From contig NZ_CP023507.1 in the NCBI RefSeq assembly GCF_002386345.1, positions 620,001-684,000 of the forward strand: DNA of 64,000 bases, in the 5' to 3' direction. A model generated the notes under the pieces. The model was not told the DNA's origin. It did not search any database and worked only from the letters and a program-made list of their open reading frames with translations. This DNA is from Streptococcus oralis. Its GTDB lineage: Bacteria; Bacillota; Bacilli; Lactobacillales; Streptococcaceae. Of this stretch, positions 56,342-63,450 are shown in pieces. A program made the translations under genes and the position numbers. Position 1 is the stretch's first letter, and the number at the start of each line of letters is the position of its first letter.

Positions 56342-58151
56342 GCATTTTGCCATTCACGGAAAGAGTTATCGCAGAAAAATTATCAAGTATATTCTTAATC
56401 CTGATAAGACCAAGAATCTTGCATTGGTATCGGACTATGGCATGAAAAATTTTCTGGATTTTCCTAGCTATGATGAGATGGTGCAGATGTATCATGAAAA
56501 TTTTATCAGCAATGATACGCTTTATAATTTTCGGCATGCTAGGTTAGAGGAAAAGCAACGAAAAATTCATGCCCATCATATCATTCAGTCTTTTTCTCCA
56601 GAGGATCATCTCACTCCTGAACAAATCAATCAGATTGGCTATGAGACAATGAAGGAGTTAACCGGTGGAAAATTTCGTTTTATCGTTGCGACTCACGTTG
56701 ATAAAAATCACCTCCATAATCACATCATTATCAACTCGGTTGATAGTAATTCGGACAAAAAACTCAAGTGGGATTATAATGTGGAACGAAATCTTCGAAT
56801 GATTTCAGATAGATTTTCTAAAATTGCAGGGGCGAAAATTATAGAGAATCGCTATTCCCACCAGCAGTTTGAAGTTTATCGTAAGACCAATCACAAGTAC
56901 GAACTCAAGCAGCGACTCTATTTTTTGATGGAAAATTCTACCGATTTTGAGGATTTAAAAAAGAACGCTCCATTACTACATATGGAGATGGATTTCAGTC
57001 ACAAGCATACCACCTTTTTTATGACGGACTCAACTATGAGACAAGTGGTGCGTGGTAATAAACTCAATCGCAAGCAATCTTACACAGAAGAGTTTTTCAA
57101 GAATTACTTTGCCAAAAGAAAAATAGAAGAGCTTATGGAATTTCTTTTACCCAATGTTGATAACTTAGAAACTCTGATAAAAAAAGCAAAACTATTTGGA
57201 TTAAATATCAGTCCTAAGCAAAAGCATGTTTCTTTTCAATTTGCAGGAGTAGAGGTGAAAGAGACCGAACTAAATATGAAAAATCTTTACGATGTAGAAT
57301 TTTTCAAAGATTATTTTGAAAAGAGAAAAAAATTGAAAGCTCCAGAACTTAAGGATTTAGTTCAAGTTTATCGAGAAGAGAAAATCTCCAAAGAAAAAGA
57401 ACTCCCAAGCGAGGAGAAGTTTTGGGAGTCCTATCAAGAGTTCAGGAGAAACAGGGACGCTGTTCATGAATTTGAGGTAGAGTTGTCATTTGATCAAATC
57501 GAAAAAGTAGTGGATGATGGAATTTACATCAAGATCAAGTTTGGTATTCGTCAGGAGGGGCTTGTCTTTGTACCTAACATGGAACTAGATATGGAAGAGG
57601 ATAAGGTGAAGGTTTTTATCAGAGAAACTAGCTCCTACTATGTCTATCACAAAGATGACGCCGAGAAAAATCGCTATATGAAAGGTAGAACGTTGATTCG
57701 CCAATTTAGCTCTGAAAATCAAACAATTCCATTCCGCAGAAAAAAGACTGTGGAGATGATTGAAGAAAAGATTGAAGAAGTGGATGCTTTGATTAAGCTG
57801 GATGTGGAAAATCAATCTTATATCACGATTAAAGACGAGCTAGTGCGTGAACTAGCAGCGTCTGAGTTGAGAATAAATGCTTTGCAAGAACGAGTGATAA
57901 CCTTAAATCAAGTAGCAGAATATTTACTAGCTTCAGTTGAAAACAAGCAAGAAATGAAGTTGAATCTTTCAAAATTGAATATAACTGAAAAAATTGGCAT
58001 TGATGTTGTTGAGAAGGAGTTGAATGAGTTAAGTATACAGATAGCATTAGAGAACGATAGATATGAGAATATCGTATTTAAAGTGAATAAGTTTATCAAT
58101 CGTTTGAGTAAGAAAATTTCAAAAGAAGAAGGGATAGGTTTTCAAAAATAA
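56328..58151 (+). CDS. MobP-type relaxase
   Basis: A 607-residue relaxase that nicks oriT and pilots the strand. The catalytic domain (about residues 1-200) shows HAHHIIQSF (about 81-89) and the metal triad HVDKNHLHNHIIIN (about 123-136). The nicking tyrosine is probably among those at about residues 13-20 (SYRRKIIKYIL). The C-terminal 400 residues are charged and coiled, typical of the part that binds the coupling protein. The DNA sequence near 58053 shares 20 bases with the end of lmuB (see findings). Confidence 0.88.
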   Translation: MVITKHFAIHGKSYRRKIIKYILNPDKTKNLALVSDYGMKNFLDFPSYDEMVQMYHENFISNDTLYNFRHARLEEKQRKIHAHHIIQSFSPEDHLTPEQINQIGYETMKELTGGKFRFIVATHVDKNHLHNHIIINSVDSNSDKKLKWDYNVERNLRMISDRFSKIAGAKIIENRYSHQQFEVYRKTNHKYELKQRLYFLMENSTDFEDLKKNAPLLHMEMDFSHKHTTFFMTDSTMRQVVRGNKLNRKQSYTEEFFKNYFAKRKIEELMEFLLPNVDNLETLIKKAKLFGLNISPKQKHVSFQFAGVEVKETELNMKNLYDVEFFKDYFEKRKKLKAPELKDLVQVYREEKISKEKELPSEEKFWESYQEFRRNRDAVHEFEVELSFDQIEKVVDDGIYIKIKFGIRQEGLVFVPNMELDMEEDKVKVFIRETSSYYVYHKDDAEKNRYMKGRTLIRQFSSENQTIPFRRKKTVEMIEEKIEEVDALIKLDVENQSYITIKDELVRELAASELRINALQERVITLNQVAEYLLASVENKQEMKLNLSKLNITEKIGIDVVEKELNELSIQIALENDRYENIVFKVNKFINRLSKKISKEEGIGFQK

Positions 58152-58200
58152 CCTATCTAGTCATAGTTTATATATAATTTGTATCTTTTGCTTTATTAAT

Positions 58201-58229
58201 TTGTATTTAAAATTTAATCATGTTACAAT
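58201..58229 (+). promoter_or_regulatory. Promoter of the PlcR/TprA-type regulator
   Basis: TTGTAT (58201-58206), 17-base spacer and TACAAT (58224-58229). Confidence 0.6.
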
Positions 58230-58265
58230 TGAAATTGAAATCGAATAGAAAAGGAAAATGCAAAC

Positions 58266-59132
58266 GTGGGCACACTTTTAGCAACCAGATTAAAAAATAG
58301 ACGAAAAGAATTAAAAATGTCTCAGCGAGAATTGGCCGAGGGGATATGTAAACAGGGACAGATTAGTCGATTAGAGAATGGAGAATTTACTCCAGGAGCA
58401 GACTTTTTATATGCTCTGTCTAAGAAGTTAAAAGTTAGTATAGATTATTTTTTTAATGAGCAGATTGTAGAAGAGATTGATGAGTTATCAGAGTTTAAAA
58501 AGTTAGCCCAGACATTTATCACAAATCGAAATTATGAGTCTTTGAAATATATATATGAATTAGAGAGTGTAAAGGCACATCGCTTGTCTCTAGTAAATAA
58601 ATTTTATATGGAGTGGATAAAATCTCTTATAGATTTTTATTTCTATGGGCAAAAAGAGGAGGCTGTGGCAAGATTGGAGAAGGTACTGTCTCAGTTAAAT
58701 GTAACTGATCTGTTCTACCTTCAAATTTCAAATACTCTATTTAATTTTTATTATGATATTGAAGATTTAGAGAGCTTTAATGAAATTCGAGAAAAGTTAG
58801 AGTGTCAAGTAAATCAACTCAAGTTAAACACAATCGAAGAATTAAACCTTTCTATTAAATTTAATTATAATGTTTGTCGCTATCTATGGTTGCAGAATAA
58901 TACTGAAGAGGCTATTACTAAAATCACAGATACGATAAAGCAATGTAAGACGTATAGAACAACGTATCTTTTGGCTGATTTGTATGTATTGATGGGAAAT
59001 GTTAGTAGAAATTTTTCTTCTAAAGTTGCAGTAAAAGAGTACTTTGAAACGGCTTATTTCCTTTATAAGCTTGAAGGAAATATGTCAACGGCTCTTAAAA
59101 TCGAGCATTACATTGCAGATATAACAGAATAA
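58266..59132 (+). CDS. PlcR/TprA-type peptide-responsive transcriptional regulator (RRNPP)
   Basis: A 288-residue regulator. An N-terminal HTH (about residues 5-62; MSQRELAEGICKQGQISRLENG) closely follows the PlcR-type consensus. It is followed by about 220 residues of TPR-like helices, the peptide-binding part in RRNPP regulators. Start is GTG at 58266 with AAAGGAAAA upstream. A gene for an exported short peptide lies 280 bases downstream on the same strand, the plcR-papR arrangement. Likely target: the peptide gene promoter and the island beyond. Confidence 0.8.
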   Translation: MGTLLATRLKNRRKELKMSQRELAEGICKQGQISRLENGEFTPGADFLYALSKKLKVSIDYFFNEQIVEEIDELSEFKKLAQTFITNRNYESLKYIYELESVKAHRLSLVNKFYMEWIKSLIDFYFYGQKEEAVARLEKVLSQLNVTDLFYLQISNTLFNFYYDIEDLESFNEIREKLECQVNQLKLNTIEELNLSIKFNYNVCRYLWLQNNTEEAITKITDTIKQCKTYRTTYLLADLYVLMGNVSRNFSSKVAVKEYFETAYFLYKLEGNMSTALKIEHYIADITE

Positions 59133-59137
59133 TAAAG

Positions 59138-59295
59138 GAGTCTGGGACAAAAGTCTAACCTTAAATATAAAAAGCGAACAAAACGAGTTATCTGATACTC
59201 AGAATTCTGTTTTGTTCGCTTTTTTGTCTAATCTATTGATTTTAAAATTTTATAATAAAGAATTCCCAAAATCAAAATCTTTTTTTCCCAGACTC
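59138..59295. repeat. Intergenic element bounded by 10-bp inverted repeats, with internal terminator
   Basis: GAGTCTGGGA (59138-59147) is repeated inverted as TCCCAGACTC (59286-59295). Inside, AAAAAGCGAACAAAAC pairs with GTTTTGTTCGCTTTTT (around 59170 and 59210) to make a strong terminator-like hairpin. The sequence GTCTGGGACAAAA occurs at many intergenic sites in streptococci. It ends the regulator transcript. Confidence 0.75.
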
Positions 59296-59361
59296 TTTTT
59301 TGAATTCAAAAAATACAAATATGTATCTAATAAAAAAAAATAAAAAAACCTTATAAAATAG

Positions 59362-59390
59362 TTGACGTAATAATATCGAAATGATAAACT
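59362..59390 (+). promoter_or_regulatory. Promoter of the exported peptide gene
   Basis: TTGACG (59362-59367), 17-base spacer and TAAACT (59385-59390), 24 bases before the peptide start. Confidence 0.8.
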
Positions 59391-59414
59391 AAAGGCAAAA
59401 AAGAGGAAAGACAT

Positions 59415-59549
59415 ATGAAAAATTTGTTTAAAAAAATTGTTACTTTAGTAGTTATAGTTTTAATTCTGTTAGGGATTGTATCGAAACCCCAATCTCATAT
59501 AAAGGCAACAGAAATTGATCCTGGTCCTGCAAACGGTGTTTCTAGATAA
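59415..59549 (+). CDS. Exported signalling-peptide precursor, 44 residues (PapR/Phr-like)
   Basis: A small gene with AGAGGAAAG five bases before the ATG and its own promoter. The precursor has a basic N-terminus (MKNLFKK), a hydrophobic core (residues 8-22) and a polar tail. A likely signal-peptidase cleavage site after SHIKA (31) would release a 13-residue tail ending DPGPANGVSR. PapR and Phr precursors have the same size and plan. The mature sequence is not one I recognise, so the pairing with the upstream regulator is inferred from position. Confidence 0.72.
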   Translation: MKNLFKKIVTLVVIVLILLGIVSKPQSHIKATEIDPGPANGVSR

Positions 59550-59700
59550 AAATTTAGATATTAGAAAACAAAATTTAATATATTAAAAAAGAGTATTAAA
59601 ATTGTTGATGTTTGAATTCTATATCCTGGCAGATGTATTGAAGGGAGTAAAATATAGTTTAAAAAGTTGTTTAAATCATCATTATATTTGTAAGGAGAGT

Positions 59701-59743
59701 CTTACCTGTACAGGTAAGTATTTAGTTATAACTAAATACTTAC
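59701..59743. promoter_or_regulatory. Two overlapping perfect palindromes (18 and 30 bp)
   Basis: CTTACCTGTACAGGTAAG (59701-59718) and a 30-bp perfect palindrome (59714-59743; half-site GTAAGTATTTAGTTA) share GTAAG. They lie in the 235-base gap between the peptide gene and the decayed gene. As DNA they are strong candidates for a dimeric regulator; as RNA they would form mutually exclusive hairpins. No T run follows, so they are not a terminator. Confidence 0.75.
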
Positions 59744-59785
59744 TAATCATATATGCAATTGTTTAATTATTAAAGGATTTTTACT

Positions 59786-60841
59786 ATGCAAGAGGTCATT
59801 ATTACAAATAAAAAATTAGATTATTTATTAAAATTAGCTGAATGTAAGAATCTAATTTTATACTCTAAAACTGGAAATATAGATTACTTTAAGTTAGATG
59901 ATAGAATCAGGCGAGATTTATCTAATTTAGATTTAGAAATTTTATATGCAGATACTAGAGATTATGATATTGCATATGCATTATCACAATGTATAGTGCA
60001 AAATTTTTAAAAATTAAAACAGAAGCCTTGTTAAATAAGAATAAAGAGTACATATTTATCAGTGAGTATGCAATTCCAAAAGAATTAGATAGTCTGATTA
60101 TGAGATTATCAATATATAATATTACATACTTAGTTTCTCATGATTTAGAGGCACTATCTGTTTTAATTGCGAAATTTTTGTATCCGTATAAAATTGAGTG
60201 TAATGCGAATATAATATTAAATATGCTTGATTCTTCAATTAAAGAAATCTCTAGAGAAAATTTTCATATTGTAAATCGTAAAGGGAATGTATTTGAAAAT
60301 TATGTAATTTAAAAGAAATTAACTATTTATCCGCAATCGTTAATGGTAATGGTAATTTATTATATTTAGGTCAAGAAAAATTAGTATCAGAAGCAGTAGC
60401 AATTAATAGTAATGATACGATATTAGTTGATTTTTTAGACTCTAAAAAAATAAAGTGATTTTCTTAGCTTCTTGTTTTGGAACTGTGCTATCAGGAAAAT
60501 CATATGTAGATGATTTAATCAAATCAAATGTTGATACTATTATTACATATAGAGGACTAAAAGAAAATGGATTCGCAGAGTGTTCGTGGTTTATTTTATG
60601 GAACTATTTTGGTTTTCAATATGATTAAATAGTTAGAATAATCAATAAAAATTTAGAAAAAAGAACAGTAGATGCTCCTAGGTATAGTTTGATTGGCTCT
60701 AGCGAGAATGCGTTAACGATTTCTCCATATTGTGAGTATAGTTTTGAAGATAATCATATATTGTGTCATACAGAAAATGAAAATCAATTTTACTTTGGTA
60801 AATGTAAACTGCCTTTAAATAAAAACGGAAAGGAAGTCTAA
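59786..60841 (+). pseudogene. Decayed gene of about 350 codons (possible clan CD peptidase)
   Basis: Reading one continuous protein needs three frame changes (near 60,000, 60,312 and 60,455) and passes an in-frame TAA at 60626-60628. The pieces join smoothly: ...AYALSQCIV, FLKIKTEALLNKNKEYIF..., LKEINYLSAIVNGNGNLLYLGQ..., VIFLASCFGTVLSGKSYVDDLIKS..., ending KCKLPLNKNGKEV. The NGNGNLLYLG and LASCFGT pair recalls the His-Gly ... Cys-Gly layout of caspase-like (CHAT/gingipain) proteases, with the histidine position now N. That assignment is tentative. Intact ORFs of 74 and 107 codons in the region are fragments. Confidence 0.75.
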
Positions 60842-60843
60842 GA

Positions 60844-60914
60844 ATGAAGAAATTTCGAAACTTTTCACGATTTTGATTTTGTTGATGGATATTATCATTA
60901 TTGTTGGTGGCTAA
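60844..60914 (+). pseudogene. Frameshifted SHP-type pheromone gene (Rgg/SHP family)
   Basis: With one base restored after the third codon, the 71 bases encode a 23-residue peptide starting MKKISK and ending MDIIIIVGG. The length and the C-terminus DIIIIVGG are those of SHP3-type pheromones of streptococcal Rgg regulators. As written, the ATG frame ends after ten residues. The lost base is one A in the run AAGAAATTT (60850-60856). No Rgg gene of the classical SHP-binding type is in the window. Confidence 0.78.
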
Positions 60915-60973
60915 GATACTTAGGAATAATATATAACTGTGTGTAACAAATATTTTTAATTAGTAGTATCTTA
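60912..60973. repeat. 9-bp inverted repeat flanking the shp-to-operon gap
   Basis: TAAGATACT (60912-60920, beginning at the shp stop codon) and AGTATCTTA (60965-60973), 44 bases apart. It may form a leader hairpin before the biosynthetic operon. No other feature is seen in this gap. Confidence 0.5.
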
Positions 60974-60997
60974 TTTAAAAAAGTGGGGAGGAATATT

Positions 60998-61900
60998 ATG
61001 TATTCTGCATTACTTGGTAATCCAGTGGAACATTCTATATCGGATGAATTATTTGAATATCTAAATAATATTATAGGAGGTTTAGACGACTATAAACATA
61101 AGAAAATTTTAGTGAACTCAGTGTGTTTAGAAGAAAAAATTAAAAATCTAATAAATGATCCACAATGCATTGGATTAAACATAACTTTACCCTATAAAAG
61201 AGAAACAATGAAATATATTGATACTTTAGATAAAGTAGCTGAGGTAACCGGATCTGTTAACAATATTTACAAAACTGGAGATATTATTATGGGAACTAAT
61301 ACTGATTGGAAAGGTATTTATGATGCATTAGATTTTTTCAATGTTAACCATTTAAAAAAATGTTGTATTTGGGGTACTGGAGGTACTTCTAGGGCGGCTA
61401 TTTTTGCTTTACGAAAACTACAAATCTCACCAGTCATTGTATATAGAGAGCCAATTAGTGAAAATACATGGAGTTTAATGGAAAGTTTTTCTGATCTAAA
61501 GTTTATTACATATCAGGAATTAGTCAATCAACAACTTTTAAATGATATAGAGATTATAATAAATACTACACCAGTTGGAATGGTAAATTATGAAGATGAT
61601 TTACCTATAAATCTTGAGCAGTTAGATAGTATTAATTATGAAGATAAATACTTTATGGATGTTGTTTTCAATCCTTTACACACTAAGCTTCATAAATATT
61701 TTAGTAGTAAAGGAGTAAAAATAATAGACGGTTTATGGGTTTTACTTTTTCAAGGAATCGAGGCATTTTCATTGTGGTGCGATAAAATCAATGATAGTAA
61801 GTATTTTTTACTAAAAGATGATGTAGTACGGATACATAAATTTTTGGAAAGGAAGATACAAGAAACAGATGGTTTTTCATATAACAGTAAATCTCGATGA
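60998..61900 (+). CDS. Shikimate dehydrogenase-like enzyme (AroE family)
   Basis: A 300-residue AroE-family protein. Substrate-binding and catalytic motifs are present: GNPVEHSIS (about residues 6-14), NITLPYKRE with the catalytic lysine (about 62-70), TDWKG (about 103-107), the NADP loop WGTGGTSRAA (about 122-131), INTTPVGM and GLWVLLFQGIEAFSLW near the end. It is the first gene after the shp relic, with GGGGAGG before the ATG. It is probably not the housekeeping AroE, since it sits on mobile AT-rich DNA beside non-shikimate genes; it may reduce a shikimate-like intermediate. Confidence 0.85.
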   Translation: MYSALLGNPVEHSISDELFEYLNNIIGGLDDYKHKKILVNSVCLEEKIKNLINDPQCIGLNITLPYKRETMKYIDTLDKVAEVTGSVNNIYKTGDIIMGTNTDWKGIYDALDFFNVNHLKKCCIWGTGGTSRAAIFALRKLQISPVIVYREPISENTWSLMESFSDLKFITYQELVNQQLLNDIEIIINTTPVGMVNYEDDLPINLEQLDSINYEDKYFMDVVFNPLHTKLHKYFSSKGVKIIDGLWVLLFQGIEAFSLWCDKINDSKYFLLKDDVVRIHKFLERKIQETDGFSYNSKSR

Positions 61901-62705
61901 AATATCAGATAGCTTAGATACTTCGTTGAAATTTTTAAATAATCTATCAATTAAAAGTTGTGAATTAAGAATGATAAATAATAAAAATATTATAAAACTT
62001 AGTGACGCAGAGTTAATCAATTTAAAAGAAAAATTGCAAAAGTATAATATAACCCCGGTTTCCATTGCGAGTCCACTTTTTAAATGGAATGTAAAAGGAG
62101 AGAATTTAGAAAGTAATCTTGATTTATATGGTATTTCGACTAGTGTTACATTAAATGAACAATGGCTCTATATAAGAAAAATTATTTTTATAGCTAGATT
62201 CCTAAATATTAAATATATAAGAATATTTGGTGGAATTGGGTGTTCAGTAGATGATTTCTTGTGCAATGAACTATTTTTGAGTATGTTAAATGAGACTGAT
62301 ATTATTTTTTTAATTGAGAATGAGTTAGGGACTGCTGTGAGCACTGCAGACGACTTGATAAAAATAGGGCATTTTATAGATGAAAAATCGATAAAAAATT
62401 TAAAAATTTGGTTTGATATAGCTAATTATTACAGAATTGATCCCAAAGTAGGCCAGCTTATTCAAAAATTGAAAAATTATATCTATTATATTCATTGTAA
62501 GAATTATATTATTGATGATTCAGGAATATATTATGTAGAATTAGGAAAAGGAATTATCAACTTCAAAACTCTCATTCATGAAATCCGTGAACATTTTATA
62601 AATTTAATTTTTAGTTTAGAAGTACATGAAAAAGAACTGGATAAAAAGGCAGAAGTAGTGAGAAAATCCTATTTAACCCTAAGTGAGTATATTGATGGAG
62701 ATTAA
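61869..62705 (+). CDS. Xylose-isomerase-like TIM-barrel protein
   Basis: A 278-residue protein of the AP endonuclease 2 / xylose isomerase-like family. Metal-site residues appear in order: IFLIENELG (Glu), KIWFDIANYY (Asp), YYIHCKNY (His) and FSLEVHEKE (Glu). Family members are sugar isomerases, epimerases or dehydroshikimate dehydratases (AsbF-like). The last role is attractive beside an AroE homologue but unproven. It overlaps the upstream gene by 32 bases. Confidence 0.78.
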   Translation: MVFHITVNLDEISDSLDTSLKFLNNLSIKSCELRMINNKNIIKLSDAELINLKEKLQKYNITPVSIASPLFKWNVKGENLESNLDLYGISTSVTLNEQWLYIRKIIFIARFLNIKYIRIFGGIGCSVDDFLCNELFLSMLNETDIIFLIENELGTAVSTADDLIKIGHFIDEKSIKNLKIWFDIANYYRIDPKVGQLIQKLKNYIYYIHCKNYIIDDSGIYYVELGKGIINFKTLIHEIREHFINLIFSLEVHEKELDKKAEVVRKSYLTLSEYIDGD

Positions 62706-62706
62706 A

Positions 62707-63450
62707 ATGAATTTAAGTATAGTTGGTTTAAAGAATATTCCTTATTTGAAAGAAGGTGAAAATTTAGAAAAGTTTATTGCAGAGAGTATTAAAGATTCAG
62801 ATTTTTCTATTGAGGATAATGACGTACTTTGCATAGCTTCTAAAATTGTGTCTATTTCAGAAAATCAAGTTTTGTCTTTGAAACAGGTTCAAGTGAGTGA
62901 TGAAGCTAAAGAAATTCAGAAGAGCATCCCTCGTAAAGATCCTAGAATAATTGAAATTATGCTCAACTTAGTTAATAGAGACCTGTCACGTTTAGATATA
63001 AAAAAAAATTACATTGGATGTAGATTGGAAAATGGTTTAAAGTTGACAAGTGGTGGAATCGATAAAAAATCAGTTGATGAAGTATTTCTCTTGCCTAAAA
63101 ATCCAGATGCTTCTGCAAAAAGAATCTCAGAATATCTTAAACTGTCACTTGGTAAGAACGTGGCAGTTGTTATAACTGATAGTGATGGTAGGGAGGATAA
63201 AAGAGGAGCTACTCAAGTAGCAATTGGCATTTATGGTATTCCTCCATTGAGAAAAACAGCAGTAATAGATTCTAATGGAAAGACAATAAAATTCCAAGAA
63301 GAAACTTTATGTGACATGATTGCAGCTAGTGCTGGTTTAGTAATGGGGCAACGTGGAACAGGAATTCCTGCTGTTATTATCAAAGGCATAGAATATGAGT
63401 GGTCTGAAACGACAAATATTAAGGATGCAATTAATGAGAGTTCCAATTGA
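62707..63450 (+). CDS. CofE-like ligase (coenzyme F420-0:L-glutamate ligase family)
   Basis: A 247-residue protein with the CofE fold pattern. It opens MNLSIVGLKNIPYLKEGENL, then DNDVLCIASKIVS, and later VVITDSDGREDKRGATQVAIGIYGIPPLR, the GR...DVAIG signature of the family. LCDMIAASAGLVMGQ closes it. CofE adds glutamate to F420-0 in a GTP-dependent amide bond. Streptococci lack F420, so this copy likely joins an amino acid to another acid. The ATG at 62707 follows GGAG; the frame opens 24 bases earlier. It overlaps the next gene by 17 bases. Confidence 0.82.
   Translation: MNLSIVGLKNIPYLKEGENLEKFIAESIKDSDFSIEDNDVLCIASKIVSISENQVLSLKQVQVSDEAKEIQKSIPRKDPRIIEIMLNLVNRDLSRLDIKKNYIGCRLENGLKLTSGGIDKKSVDEVFLLPKNPDASAKRISEYLKLSLGKNVAVVITDSDGREDKRGATQVAIGIYGIPPLRKTAVIDSNGKTIKFQEETLCDMIAASAGLVMGQRGTGIPAVIIKGIEYEWSETTNIKDAINESSN

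Noticed and set aside
59989..60312. Independent 107-codon gene
   Set aside because: No ribosome site, and it joins by frameshift to the ORFs before and after it; treated as part of one pseudogene.
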